NCBI GenBank assembly: GCA_003602285.1
Contig: QZVU01000008.1
Span: 1 to 64,000 of the forward strand
From: Arthrobacter frigidicola
Lineage (GTDB): Bacteria; Actinomycetota; Actinomycetes; Actinomycetales; Micrococcaceae
Direction: 5' to 3'
Length of the DNA stretch: 64,000 bases
Shown here: piece by piece, positions 34,251 to 43,028 of the stretch
How positions within the stretch are numbered: position 1 is the stretch's first letter
Layout of the letters: every line of letters starts with the position of its first letter
The notes under the pieces: generated by a model
Told to the model about the DNA's origin: nothing
Database searches by the model: none
The model's input: only the letters and a program-made list of their open reading frames with translations
Program-made: the position numbers and the translations under genes

Positions 34251-35117
34251 CTAGCGGCGGTCGGTCTTGCCGGGGTTGTCAGCGTCCAGCACTTCGATCT
34301 GTTCCTTACGGACTTCCCCGGACACGGTCTCCTGGGCCTGGACCGTTTCCTTGTTCAGGCGCACACGCTCGACGGGAACAGCTATCTTGTCCATGACAAC
34401 TTTCTCCTCGTGGAGGATGACTTCGTGTTCCTCTTCGCTGATGGCGGTCCCGTCCATGACGTTGCCCCGGTTCGCGTCGGTGATGGGTTCGCGCTCGATG
34501 CGGATCTCCTCGCGCCGAACCGGGACCGTCTTGGTGACGGTTTCCGTCACCACGTACTTGCGCAGGCGCACCCTGCCGGCTTCCCGGGTTTCGGTTCCGA
34601 CCCGAAGCCGTTCCTCGGAGCGGGTCATCGCTTCATCGGTGGTCGGCCCAGAGGTGTCATAACCGACCGCCCTGCCCTCGCCTGAACGGTCGATCCGCTC
34701 ATCACCGGGCTGCAAACCCGGCTCCAAGCCGGTTATGCCCGTGCCGGTTCCCGTGGCACGGGGCGCAGTCGTGGTGTTCGGGGTAGTGCCTCGCAAGCCG
34801 CCTGCCAGGCCGTAGTGCCGGTACAGGGTGTCTTCTTCGTCCGGGTTGAGCGCACCGTCCACCTCAATGCGCGGTGCACCCTTGACCTGGTCCTTGCTGT
34901 AGCGGACCTGGACATCGCTGCCGTCGGCCTTGGCGCCCTGAAGGGGAACGAAGGACTCGGAGGTGCCAAAGAGCCCGGTCTTCGCCGTGACCCAGTTGGG
35001 CTCTCCGGTGTGGTCATCGACGTAGATCTGGCCGATGGAACCGATCTTGGTGCCCTGGGCGTCAACAACGTTGCCGCCCGTGGACAGGATGGTGTCGAGA
35101 TTCTGCTGCGTGATCAT
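34251..35117 (-). CDS. PRC-barrel and DUF2382 stress protein
   Basis: The 288-residue soluble protein has an N-terminal PRC-barrel domain (GNVVDAQGTKIGSIGQIYVD through VRYSKDQVKGAPRI) and a C-terminal DUF2382 (YsnF/AvaK) domain of repeated charged strands (RLRKYVVTETVTKTVPVRRE, EEHEVILHEEKVVMDK, VRLNKETVQ). A Gly/Thr-rich linker joins them. Proteins of this type are induced by general, osmotic or oxidative stress, but their biochemistry is unknown. TTTTCCTTAC-type purines (GTAAGGAAAAACC) precede the ATG on the coding strand. Confidence 0.9.
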   Translation of the reverse strand: MITQQNLDTILSTGGNVVDAQGTKIGSIGQIYVDDHTGEPNWVTAKTGLFGTSESFVPLQGAKADGSDVQVRYSKDQVKGAPRIEVDGALNPDEEDTLYRHYGLAGGLRGTTPNTTTAPRATGTGTGITGLEPGLQPGDERIDRSGEGRAVGYDTSGPTTDEAMTRSEERLRVGTETREAGRVRLRKYVVTETVTKTVPVRREEIRIEREPITDANRGNVMDGTAISEEEHEVILHEEKVVMDKIAVPVERVRLNKETVQAQETVSGEVRKEQIEVLDADNPGKTDRR

Positions 35118-35789
35118 GGTTTTTCCTTACATTGCGGTCGTGATGAAGGTGGATCGGTGGAACGCCGGGTACCTCAAGAGCTAAGAAAAACCTGTTGCTC
35201 CAAGGCGCCGCCGCGGCTGATTACGGCGGTGCGGGAGCCGCGGTGGGTCCGCCGGCCGATCGCTTCACTGTCGCGAATCACTGATTATCAGCATGCTTAC
35301 TACTTTGGCCGCGGTGGCAATGATGCGCAACTTTTGGTTTTGTCGGGTGCGGTCGCGGATTTGTGCACCGGCGCCGGCAGAATCCGTGCGACACCTGCAC
35401 GGGAGGACACCGTGCCAGACCCTGGGCTGCCCCGCTGTCATTAAGGATCGGCCGCCGGTCATCGAACGGTGGTCGCCACCGGCGCGGGTCCTCCGTAAGA
35501 CCGCTGGACCTGCGAAGGATGAGGGAGCCAACCTCCGGCACCGTAGCGCCGGGACTCGTGCGGGTATCGCCTGCCTTCGGATCAAGGGAATTCTTTCGGG
35601 AGGAACAAATTATCCCGATGAGCCATCGACTAGAACAGCAGACATCCAAGAGCTGAACTGAGATCGTGATCAAGCCAGGTAGGACCTCCACGAAGACTCA
35701 GGCGAAGACGGGGCCGGGTCAGGACGAACCCGGGCGCTCCTGACGTGATGATGGACGACGCTGCGGCGACCCGTCTGGTTCCGCTCTCC
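35118..35789. other. Gene-free interval
   Basis: About 670 bp between the DUF2382 gene and the end of the MarR gene. Open frames are short or Arg/Pro-rich and no domain is visible. GC drops slightly around 35280-35340. I see no repeat or RNA gene. Confidence 0.45.
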
Positions 35790-36224
35790 TTACATACCGG
35801 AGCGTGGGCGAAGAATTTCGACGAGGTCCTCCCGTATTCCGTTCAGGAGGCGTGCATCGTAGGCTTCGAAGGACTCTTCCACGTTTTTCACGCTGAGAAG
35901 GATCTCCGTTCCGCGATGGGTGAGCCGGACGATGACCTGCCGCTGATCGCCGCGAACGCCGACCCGGGCAATCAGGCCCCGGTTTTCAAGGCCCTGCAGT
36001 GTCTTGCTCAGCGTCGAACTGCGGACCTGCAGCCGGGCGGCCAGTTGTGCCTGCGAAATGGGCTCTTCAGCTGCCAGTTCCTGGAGGGCAAGCACCGCTG
36101 CGTGGGTGATACCCAAGTGGGCGAGACGCTCATTCCACGTTTGAGAGACCATGTTCGCGGCAATGCTCAGCAGCTGACTGGCAGGCCACTGATACATCTC
36201 CGTGGTGGTTGTATTGGGCTCCAT
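35790..36224 (-). CDS. MarR-family transcriptional regulator
   Basis: The 144-residue protein has a MarR fold: N-terminal helices (WPASQLLSIAANMVSQTWNE), a winged helix-turn-helix (EPISQAQLAARLQVRSSTLS, LQGLENRGLIARVGV, RQVIVRLTHRGTEIL) and a C-terminal dimerisation helix. MarR dimers repress genes until a small ligand or oxidant binds. I chose ATG 36224 because the related pseudogene at 13126 starts at the same point. The frame is open to 36716, where a duplicated leader supplies another ATG, so an N-terminally extended form cannot be excluded. Its target is not evident. Confidence 0.85.
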   Translation of the reverse strand: MEPNTTTTEMYQWPASQLLSIAANMVSQTWNERLAHLGITHAAVLALQELAAEEPISQAQLAARLQVRSSTLSKTLQGLENRGLIARVGVRGDQRQVIVRLTHRGTEILLSVKNVEESFEAYDARLLNGIREDLVEILRPRSGM

Positions 36225-36698
36225 CGTCCATGCTTTTCGGCTAACACCGGCATGCATGCCCTGACTGATATCGGGCGACTGGTGGGACTGTCCGCTTGGG
36301 CGTCCTGTGGTGCGGTTTGTTGGAGTTGTCTGCGCCGCCCGTTGTGCTGCATCTGTAGGGCGCACCGCGGGGCGGGTCAAGGACCTGGTTTCGGGGAGTA
36401 TCACACCGGTGTGCCCGCCGGGTCCTTGCGGCACCATCAAGATGCCCCCGGTCCGGCCGATGGTGACGCTGCCTCGCCTGATGAACGCGCCGGCTTCCTC
36501 CTCGGCGGCTTCGAGCTGATCCAGGACGTGCAGCGAGCTCACGGTGACGTCGGAGCCGCTGCGAGCACCCGCAACGGCCGGTTTACGAGGAGGCAGCTCA
36601 GCAACGGGGGGCACCAAGTGGGTCGCGCTGGACGGGGGTTTCGGTGAACCCGCGCGTCCCGGCAGCATCTCACGGTGGGGGGCGCGGGGGTGAAAAGG

Positions 36699-36809
36699 TC
36701 CTGCTGCCGGTGTCATGCGGACTCCCTGGTGGCCGTGAGGAACGGGTCGATACCAGGGTCCGGGGTAACAATCCCAGCGTGCCGGGATGACGGCGGGGTG
36801 TCAAGGTCC
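36699..36809 (-). repeat. Duplicated promoter/leader-like segment, copy B
   Basis: This is the partner of 30984-31101. On the minus strand it has the same TTACCCCGGACCCTGGTAT block, CAGGGAGTCC and an ATG ACA CCG G start. Here the ATG at 36716 opens a frame that runs without a stop into the MarR gene. Confidence 0.6.
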
Positions 36810-37220
36810 GCCGTCCGGGCGAGAACATTCCCGTCAGTGACTTGTGCATCTAAGGGCCGCAGGCTAGGCATTGCAAAGCAGAGCACAGCGCGCATATGGG
36901 TCTAGGAGAGGGCGTGGGCACCGCCCCTACCGGCGGGCGGCCGCCCCTGGGAGCACGGTATCAGCGTTATGAAAGCCGGGGGGTCCGGCCGCCGGCACAG
37001 ATGGGATCTGAGCAGCGGCAGCGGCACCGGCCGAGGTCAGTCCCAACATCTCGCTAGTCTGATTTTTCTTTGCGCCACCGGTAGGTTTGTGGGTATAGGA
37101 TAACGGGCTGTTCCCTTCGGTGGATCGGCGGCAGGTGGAGGTGCCATACCGTCGGTTCCGGTCCGCCGGCGGAAACAGTTCGATCACGGCGCCCTGTTCA
37201 TCCACCGAGAGTGACCTCCA

Positions 37221-38012
37221 ATGAATGAACCGCTCCCATCAACCCCCGGCCCCCTTCGGGGACGGGAAGACGGTGCCGGTCCCGGCGCCGGCCTGAGTGC
37301 GCCGTTCGTCAAACGTGGCAACGTGACGGGCGCGGCGGTGTCCGCTTTCACCGCCTCCAACGCCGAAACCCTCCTGTCCGCCACCGACCCCGTTGCCCGC
37401 ACCCTGGAGGAAGCCCAGTTCGATCTGGGTGAGGGGCCTCGTTGGGATGCCGTGCGCACCCGCCTTCCGGTCCTCATTCCCGACGTCAGGGAAAGCGCCT
37501 TTCTGCAGTGGCCGGCCTTCGGCGAGGTCCTGGCCCGGCTCGAGGTGGGTGCCCTGTTCGTCTTCCCCCTCACCGTGGGTGCCATCGACCTCGGCGTGGT
37601 CGAACTGTACCGGACTAGCCCGGGATCGCTGAGCGGAGATGAGCGGCTCGCGGTGGAGGTCCTGGCTGGCGAGACCGCATGGGCACTGCTGCGCTGGACA
37701 CTTCAGGATGCCCAACCCGGTGCTCCCGCCATCTTCCCGTCCGTCGTCGGCTCCGGCACCGGTACCGATGCGACCCCCGGCACCACGTCCGGGCCGGCGG
37801 GGCTGCCCAATTCCCGGCGGGAAATTCACCAGGCGACGGGAATGGTCCTCGCCCAGGCCAATGTCAGCGCAGCACAGGCCCTTGTGCTGCTGCGAGGACA
37901 TGCCTTTTCCCACCAGCAGACCCTCCACCAGACAGCCCTGCAGGTCATCCGCCGCGACCTCAACTTCACCCCGCCCGCCAGCGCTGCCCCGCAGGTGCCG
38001 GGACTGGCCTAG
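37221..38012 (+). CDS. GAF-ANTAR regulator
   Basis: The 263-residue protein has an N-terminal GAF-like sensor domain (LSAPFVKRGNVTGAAVSAFT, then DPVARTLEEAQFDLGEGPRW and VGALFVFPLTVGAIDLGVVE) and a C-terminal ANTAR domain (EIHQATGMVLAQANVSAAQA through HQTALQVIRRDLNF). Such proteins bind a ligand or redox signal through GAF and release transcription termination by binding RNA hairpins. It lies 9 bp before a second GAF-ANTAR gene in the same direction. A truncated copy exists at 32670. Confidence 0.88.
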   Translation: MNEPLPSTPGPLRGREDGAGPGAGLSAPFVKRGNVTGAAVSAFTASNAETLLSATDPVARTLEEAQFDLGEGPRWDAVRTRLPVLIPDVRESAFLQWPAFGEVLARLEVGALFVFPLTVGAIDLGVVELYRTSPGSLSGDERLAVEVLAGETAWALLRWTLQDAQPGAPAIFPSVVGSGTGTDATPGTTSGPAGLPNSRREIHQATGMVLAQANVSAAQALVLLRGHAFSHQQTLHQTALQVIRRDLNFTPPASAAPQVPGLA

Positions 38013-38021
38013 AATGCTGCA

Positions 38022-38735
38022 ATGGCGATCATTACCCGACCAGAACAGGTCAGCGCCGCTTTCCTGAAGCTCACCGAGACCCTCATCACGCGGTACGACG
38101 TCCTGGAGTTGCTCCACATCCTCGTCGAAGAATCCGTCAGACTCCTCGATGCCGCCCAGGCCGGACTGCTGCTGGCCGATCCCTATGGAGAACTTCAGGT
38201 CCTCGCCTCAACCAGCGAGGAAAGCCAGCTCGTGGAGGTTCTCCAGTTGCAGGCTGGCGAAGGCCCCTGCATCGACTCCTACAAGACCGGTTCGGTGGTC
38301 ACCGTCGATGACATCACCGCCCTCGCAGGGCGGTGGCCGGCCTTTCAGCAGGCCGCCCTAGATCAGGGCTTCCTGTCCGTCCACGCGATTCCCCTTCGAA
38401 TCCACGACCGGACCATCGGGGTCATGGGGCTGTTCGGCGCGGAACCCGGGGCATTGAGCCAGGAAGACGCTGCAATCGGTCAGGCCCTCGCCGACGTCGC
38501 AACCATCAGTCTTATTCAGGAACGCACCCTCCGTGAGAGCCAGATCGTCAACGATCAGCTCCAACGCGCCCTGAGCTCACGCATCACCATCGAGCAGGCC
38601 AAGGGGGTCATCTCGCACATCTCCTCCGTGGACATGAGCGAGGCCTTCGCGCGCCTGCGCAACTACGCACGCTCGCACAACCAGTCACTTCACGACACCG
38701 CCGCGCAGGTACTCAACCGCACCCTCAACCTTTAA
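38022..38735 (+). CDS. GAF-ANTAR regulator
   Basis: The 237-residue protein has a GAF domain (ITRYDVLELLHILVEESVRL, QLQAGEGPCIDSYKTGSVVT, IPLRIHDRTIGVMGLFG) and an ANTAR domain (SSRITIEQAKGVISHISSVD through HDTAAQVLNRTLNL). The GEGPCIDS loop is typical of actinobacterial GAF-ANTAR proteins. It follows the 37221 gene by 9 bp, so the two are probably one operon and may form hetero-oligomers. Target RNAs are unknown. Confidence 0.9.
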   Translation: MAIITRPEQVSAAFLKLTETLITRYDVLELLHILVEESVRLLDAAQAGLLLADPYGELQVLASTSEESQLVEVLQLQAGEGPCIDSYKTGSVVTVDDITALAGRWPAFQQAALDQGFLSVHAIPLRIHDRTIGVMGLFGAEPGALSQEDAAIGQALADVATISLIQERTLRESQIVNDQLQRALSSRITIEQAKGVISHISSVDMSEAFARLRNYARSHNQSLHDTAAQVLNRTLNL

Positions 38736-38804
38736 CCAATAAAGGGGGCCCCAAGGCCCGGCGGGCCGCGGGTTGCAGGGAGCCGGCGCCTGGCTGGAAC
38801 GTGT

Positions 38805-39542
38805 TCAGTCCTCGAAGTGGGTATGGGCCTTCTTTTCACCCGAGACGTGCGCCACGAGGTCCTGGCAGAGGCTGTGAAGTTTGATGTTGCGGGTGCTGGA
38901 GGCCCGCAACAGGAAGTCCATGGCCTCCTGCTGGGAGCAGCGGTTCTGGGCCATGATGATGCCGGACGCCACATCGATCGCGGTCCGGCCCTCCATGGCC
39001 GACTTGAGGTCACCGGAGAGCTGGTCCGCGGTCACGATCCGCAGGGTCAGGCGCAGGACCCGGCTGGCCATGTCGGCGAACAGTTCGGCGTCCCGGACGG
39101 TGTCGGCGGTGAACAGCCCGGCGGCAGGGGCGAAGAAGTTCAGGACGGCCGCGGAATCCGTTTCAAGATCCAGCGGCACGCCAAGGACGCTTCGATACCC
39201 GGCCTCCCCGAGGCTCCGGCTGTACTCGGGCCACCGCCGGTCGGAGGAAACATCACCAAGAAGGACCGTGACCCCCGTCCGGTTGGCCTCCACACAGGGC
39301 CCGGACCCGAGACGCTGCTCGATGCCATCGAGCAGGATCGCATCATCGCTGCTACCGGCGATTGTGGTGCTACGCTTACTGCGGCGCAGCGTGACAGCGC
39401 ATTCGATCCGGGAGCCGGTGACCCGGGTCATCACCCCGGACCCGAAACCCGTCACACCGTCAAGGAACGCCTTGAGGTCCGCTGTCCCGGAAATCAGCGC
39501 GTGCAGGCGCTCAAAATCGTCCGCGTTCTCCTCGGAAGTCAT
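38805..39542 (-). CDS. GAF-ANTAR regulator
   Basis: The 245-residue protein has a GAF domain (IECAVTLRRSKRSTTIAGSS, EQRLGSGPCVEANRTGVTV, GVPLDLETDSAAVLNFFAP) and an ANTAR domain (AMEGRTAIDVASGIIMAQNR through LVAHVSGEKKAH). It converges with the pair at 37221-38735. I start at ATG 39542, which places the GAF domain normally; the open extension to 39785 is not protein-like. It is the third GAF-ANTAR protein in under 2.5 kb. Confidence 0.88.
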   Translation of the reverse strand: MTSEENADDFERLHALISGTADLKAFLDGVTGFGSGVMTRVTGSRIECAVTLRRSKRSTTIAGSSDDAILLDGIEQRLGSGPCVEANRTGVTVLLGDVSSDRRWPEYSRSLGEAGYRSVLGVPLDLETDSAAVLNFFAPAAGLFTADTVRDAELFADMASRVLRLTLRIVTADQLSGDLKSAMEGRTAIDVASGIIMAQNRCSQQEAMDFLLRASSTRNIKLHSLCQDLVAHVSGEKKAHTHFED

Positions 39543-40217
39543 GCCTAACAGTAGAATCAGCGCCCCCACGGCACAACTCGCCTCAGCACAGCCCTCACCA
39601 AATGGTACGAGCCCGCACCGGCGTAGATGCCGAAAAATCAGGCTCTCCCGGGACAGGTGGTTTACTCCTCCCTGATTTCTCCGACCCCAACAGCTCGCCC
39701 TCTGGACCGTGCACGAAAACCGTCGGTTCAGATGCGTCGAAACATCATGGCCCACCCTGGTGCCCTTGATACTGATGGAATTCACCAGAGCCTCTCTTCG
39801 CGGTGATATCCGAACCTGCCGACCGGTAACTCATCAACCGCAACTGCCCGGTTTCATCGCGGAGGTGACCGAGCAAGACATCACCGTGCAGGGCGCCGCC
39901 TGGACCGGCCGCTCGGACTAGGGCGGTGCGCGCAACGAAGGGCCAGGTGCCGCGGCATCAACCGCCGGCCGCTTCATGGCTCCGCCCAGAGCCCCGCCGG
40001 CACGGTGTTGACCGCCGGCCCTGGTCCACTGGGAGAGGAGGGGGCATGCTGCCGCACAATGCTGCATTCACGTCACGCCGCCCAGAATACGAACCGATCC
40101 GCTCCCACATGACAGCACCAGCGTGTTCCCGGGTGTCTCCATTGCTTTGTTCTGCTCAGTAGTGTTCGGCGGCCCTGCTCGACGGTGTGCGGCCAGGCTC
40201 AACCGCCGCCCCAGCCT
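39543..40217. other. Gene-free interval
   Basis: About 670 bp between an ANTAR gene and the CstR-like gene. An AAATCAGG/CCTGATTT inverted repeat with a 28-nt loop lies at 39635-39678, about 90 bp upstream of the ANTAR start. A short plus-strand frame near 39840-39920 has a slightly protein-like end. Nothing else is supported. Confidence 0.45.
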
Positions 40218-40487
40218 TTAGGCGAGTGTGAGGAAAAGTTTCTCGAGTTCCTTCTTGTCCATACTGGTGCCCTCACGGACGATGCACTGCTCGAGGCCGC
40301 TGGCGATGATCGCGAACCCGGCCCGGTCCAGTGCTTTCGAGACTGCGGCGAGCTGGGTGACGACGTCCTTGCAGTCCTTGCCCTCCTCGAGCATCCGGGT
40401 CACCGCGGCCAGCTGGCCTTGGGCTCGCTTCATACGGTTGATGACAGGGGTCAGTTCGGTGGGGTCTAGCTGCATGGTGTTCTCCAA
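40218..40487 (-). CDS. CstR-like persulfide-sensing repressor (CsoR/RcnR family)
   Basis: The 89-residue protein is a CsoR/RcnR (DUF156) repressor with NRMKRAQGQLAAVTRMLEEG at the start. It has Cys39 and Cys68, 29 residues apart like the Cys pair of CstR. The His that CsoR uses for Cu(I), four residues before the second Cys, is Gly64 here. This points to dithiol chemistry with per- and polysulfides rather than copper. It is divergent from a sulfide-oxidation operon, and three operator-like palindromes lie in the shared intergenic region, so it should repress both that operon and itself. Confidence 0.9.
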   Translation of the reverse strand: MENTMQLDPTELTPVINRMKRAQGQLAAVTRMLEEGKDCKDVVTQLAAVSKALDRAGFAIIASGLEQCIVREGTSMDKKELEKLFLTLA

Positions 40488-40512
40488 AGGTCGTTTCTAC
40501 TCCCCCAAGCAT

Positions 40513-40528
40513 ATACCCCCGCGGGTAT
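40513..40528. promoter_or_regulatory. CstR-type operator 1
   Basis: ATACCCCCGCGGGTAT is a near-perfect palindrome of the GC-tract type bound by CsoR/CstR proteins. It lies 26 bp upstream of the repressor gene start. Confidence 0.75.
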
Positions 40529-40533
40529 TTTGA

Positions 40534-40549
40534 CTACCCTGGGGGGTAT
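40534..40549. promoter_or_regulatory. CstR-type operator 2
   Basis: CTACCCTGGGGGGTAT is a weaker copy, 21 bp centre to centre from operators 1 and 3. That equals two helical turns, so the three sites lie on the same DNA face. Confidence 0.65.
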
Positions 40550-40554
40550 GCGGA

Positions 40555-40570
40555 ATACTCCGGGGGGTAT
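40555..40570. promoter_or_regulatory. CstR-type operator 3
   Basis: ATACTCCGGGGGGTAT lies 29 bp before the rhodanese start at 40599, where it would block the operon promoter. Confidence 0.7.
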
Positions 40571-40598
40571 ACATTTTCGATTCAACCGAGAGGCTCCC

Positions 40599-41312
40599 AT
40601 GAGCACCCCCACCCCCATCACCTCCCCCGCTTCCCCTGCTTCCTCCACGGCTTCCGCCGCCGCTGCTCCATCGGCTGTGGCGGGGTTGGCCCCTGAGACG
40701 CTGCGCGGCTGGATCAGCGAGCACGAGGACCTTGTGGTGCTGGATGTCCGTTCCGCCGCGGAGTTCGAGTCCGTGCACATTCGCGGCTCCTACAACATCC
40801 CGCTGCCGCTCCTATCCGAGCACACCGACGAGCTCGCCGCCCGTCTGGGCAGCAGGGTCGTCCTGGCCTGCCAGTCCGGCGTCCGGGCCGAGCAGGCACG
40901 CCAGAAACTAGCCGCTACCGGCATCAGCGCAGCCCACGTCCTGACCGGCGGGGTGCCCGGATTTGCTGCGTCCGGCGGCGACGTGGTGCGCGGCAAATCA
41001 CGGTGGGATCTTGAGCGTCAGGTCCGCCTGGCCGCCGGGTCCCTGATCATGATCGGTCTCGTCGGCGGCCGGTTCGTCTCCCCGAAGGTCCGCGCCCTGG
41101 CCGGCATGATCGGTACGGGCTTGACGTTTTCGGCCGCGACGAACACCTGTGCCATGGGCCGGGCCCTGTCCGCGATGCCCTGGAACAAAACAGGCCAGGA
41201 ACCCACCCGCGAATCCGCGATCCTCTCCCTGCCCACCGCACTTGATGCAGGGTCGAAGGCAGGGCCGGATGCTGCCGGCGCTGAGGCCGTTCAGGGGGTT
41301 GGTGCCGCGTGA
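40599..41312 (+). CDS. Rhodanese with membrane-spanning DUF2892-like tail
   Basis: The 237-residue protein has an Ala/Pro/Ser-rich start, a rhodanese domain (about residues 30-130: LVVLDVRSAAEFESVHIRGS and active Cys in VLACQSGVRAEQA) and a C-terminal pair of membrane helices (about 145-205, RQVRLAAGSLIMIGLVGGRF, MIGTGLTFSAATNTCAMGRA) of the DUF2892/YgaP type. It is thus a membrane-bound sulfurtransferase that moves persulfide sulfur. GAGAGG precedes ATG 40599. It is the first gene of the operon and overlaps the exporter by 4 bp. Confidence 0.9.
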   Translation: MSTPTPITSPASPASSTASAAAAPSAVAGLAPETLRGWISEHEDLVVLDVRSAAEFESVHIRGSYNIPLPLLSEHTDELAARLGSRVVLACQSGVRAEQARQKLAATGISAAHVLTGGVPGFAASGGDVVRGKSRWDLERQVRLAAGSLIMIGLVGGRFVSPKVRALAGMIGTGLTFSAATNTCAMGRALSAMPWNKTGQEPTRESAILSLPTALDAGSKAGPDAAGAEAVQGVGAA

Positions 41313-42250
41313 GCGCGACCCTGATCCTCGTCCTGGCCCTGTCCATCCTGATTGGCCTGTCCTTGGGAGTTTTGGGTGGAGGCGGATCGATTCTGACCGT
41401 GCCGATCCTGGTCTACGCGGCTGGGTTCGAGGCAAAGGAAGCGATCGCCGCGTCCCTGTTCGTCGTCGGCGTCACCTCCGCGGTAAGCGTGATCAGCCAC
41501 GCCCGCAACGGCCGGGTGATGTGGCGGACCGGCCTGATCTTCGGGGCCGCCGGCATGGCCGGGGCGTTCATCGGCGGGCTGCTCGGCGGATTCATCCCCG
41601 GACAGATCCTGCTGATCGCCTTCGCCCTGATGATGGTCGCCACCTCCATCGCTATGATCCGCGGCCGCAGGAAGAGCGGCGCGACAGCTCGCGGCACCGC
41701 TTTGCAGGGCATCAAGCGGGAGCTGCCCCTCGGGCGGGTCCTCCTCGACGGCGTGGTCGTCGGTTTGGTGACCGGGCTCGTCGGAGCCGGCGGCGGGTTC
41801 CTCGTCGTCCCGGCCCTTGCCCTACTGGGCGGACTGCCGATGTCCGTCGCCGTGGGCACCTCCCTGGTCGTGATCTCCATGAAGTCCTTCGCAGGCCTCG
41901 CCGGCTACCTCACCACGGTGCAGATCGACTGGCCGTTGACCCTCGCGGTCACGGCCGCCGCGATAATCGGATCCCTTATCGGCGCCAGGCTCGCCGGCCG
42001 AATCCCCGAAGCGGCGCTGCGTAAAGCGTTCGGCTGGTTCGTTCTGGTCATGGGTGCCTTCGTCCTCATCCAGCAGGCACCCGCGGACACCCGCCTCGTC
42101 CTGGCAGTAGCCGTCGCGGGAATCGCCCTCATCGCCCTCACCGCGTGCCGGTTCCTCATCCCGGCCTGCCCCCTCAACACCCGGAACCGCAACCGTCAGG
42201 CCGATCAGGGCCAACGGGGGCGGCACCGCAGCACACCCACCCCCGCCTGA
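41309..42250 (+). CDS. TauE/SafE-family sulfite or sulfonate exporter
   Basis: The 313-residue protein has about eight membrane helices in two related halves (GLSLGVLGGGGSILTVPILV and GLVTGLVGAGGGFLVVPALA are the paired motifs), which define the TauE/SafE family. In sulfide-oxidation loci such proteins are thought to export sulfite or thiosulfate made by the dioxygenase and rhodanese. The GTG start overlaps the rhodanese stop (GTGA). The last about 35 residues are basic and polar. Confidence 0.9.
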   Translation: MSATLILVLALSILIGLSLGVLGGGGSILTVPILVYAAGFEAKEAIAASLFVVGVTSAVSVISHARNGRVMWRTGLIFGAAGMAGAFIGGLLGGFIPGQILLIAFALMMVATSIAMIRGRRKSGATARGTALQGIKRELPLGRVLLDGVVVGLVTGLVGAGGGFLVVPALALLGGLPMSVAVGTSLVVISMKSFAGLAGYLTTVQIDWPLTLAVTAAAIIGSLIGARLAGRIPEAALRKAFGWFVLVMGAFVLIQQAPADTRLVLAVAVAGIALIALTACRFLIPACPLNTRNRNRQADQGQRGRHRSTPTPA

Positions 42251-42327
42251 TCCCCGCTGACCCCTATCAGCGCCCTCTCCACTCACCCTCAATACGCACC
42301 CTCCACCCGCAAGGAAAGGACACCCCA

Positions 42328-42624
42328 ATGGCCGAGATTACGGTCAGCGACACCAATTCCCGCCTCCAGTCGGCGCAGATCCTCGACATCCGTGAGGACA
42401 TCGAAGTCACTTCAGGCACGATCCCCGGCGCCCTGCACATCCCCATGAGTGAACTGCGGGCCCGTCTGACCGAACTTGACCAGAGCGCCCCGGTCATCGT
42501 CGTCTGCCGCAGCGGCAACCGTTCGGCCTTCATCGCGGACTCCCTCAACGCAACCGGACTTACCGCCCACACCATGGCCGGCGGCATGACCGCCTGGACC
42601 GCGGCCGGACTCCCCACCACCTGA
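42328..42624 (+). CDS. Single-domain rhodanese
   Basis: The 98-residue protein is one rhodanese domain: ILDIREDIEVTSGTIPGALH, then active Cys in VIVVCRSGNRSAFIADSLNA and AGGMTAWTAAGLP. It is cytoplasmic and would transfer persulfide sulfur between thiols, glutathione-like thiols and sulfite. AAGGAAAGG precedes ATG 42328. It lies 77 bp after the exporter in the same direction. Confidence 0.92.
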   Translation: MAEITVSDTNSRLQSAQILDIREDIEVTSGTIPGALHIPMSELRARLTELDQSAPVIVVCRSGNRSAFIADSLNATGLTAHTMAGGMTAWTAAGLPTT

Positions 42625-42871
42625 CACCCCGGCCCGATGCCGCCGTTTCGGACACTTCCACACCGGCTGGTACGACCCGCACGCCGACACCCCGAGACCC
42701 CCGCGCAACGCCTCTGACACCTATGCCGGCATAACGGTCCCCACAGACCGGGTGCGTGCCCGGACCTGTCCCGTTTCGGGTCCGGTCACGCACCCTTCCC
42801 ATGCCCTTTCTACACCTTCCTTACTAACTGTCCCCCTCAACCCAAGACCGGAGCTTTTCCTGCCTTGCGGT

Positions 42872-42887
42872 ATACCCCGGGGGGTAT
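42872..42887. promoter_or_regulatory. CstR-type operator 4
   Basis: ATACCCCGGGGGGTAT lies 142 bp upstream of the dioxygenase-fusion start. Together with operator 5 it marks a second promoter in the locus. Confidence 0.75.
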
Positions 42888-42905
42888 TAGACTTACAGGA
42901 AGCAC

Positions 42906-42921
42906 ATACCCCTAGGGGTAT
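42906..42921. promoter_or_regulatory. CstR-type operator 5 (perfect palindrome)
   Basis: ATACCCCTAGGGGTAT is a perfect 16-bp palindrome 107 bp before the dioxygenase-fusion start and 34 bp from operator 4. It is the best copy of the motif. Confidence 0.8.
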
Positions 42922-43028
42922 ACCGAGGCGAGAAGCCTCCCGCTTCCAGGAGCTGTCCATTGCCCCTCGAATCCCTGAGCTTCTTTTCTTCCGTACCCGA
43001 CATGACCCGACTTGAAGGAAATCACCAG

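Noticed and set aside
38736-38804. GC-rich hairpin between the convergent ANTAR genes as a specific ANTAR target
   Set aside because: It is short and lacks the paired hexaloop pattern; a simple convergent terminator is more likely.
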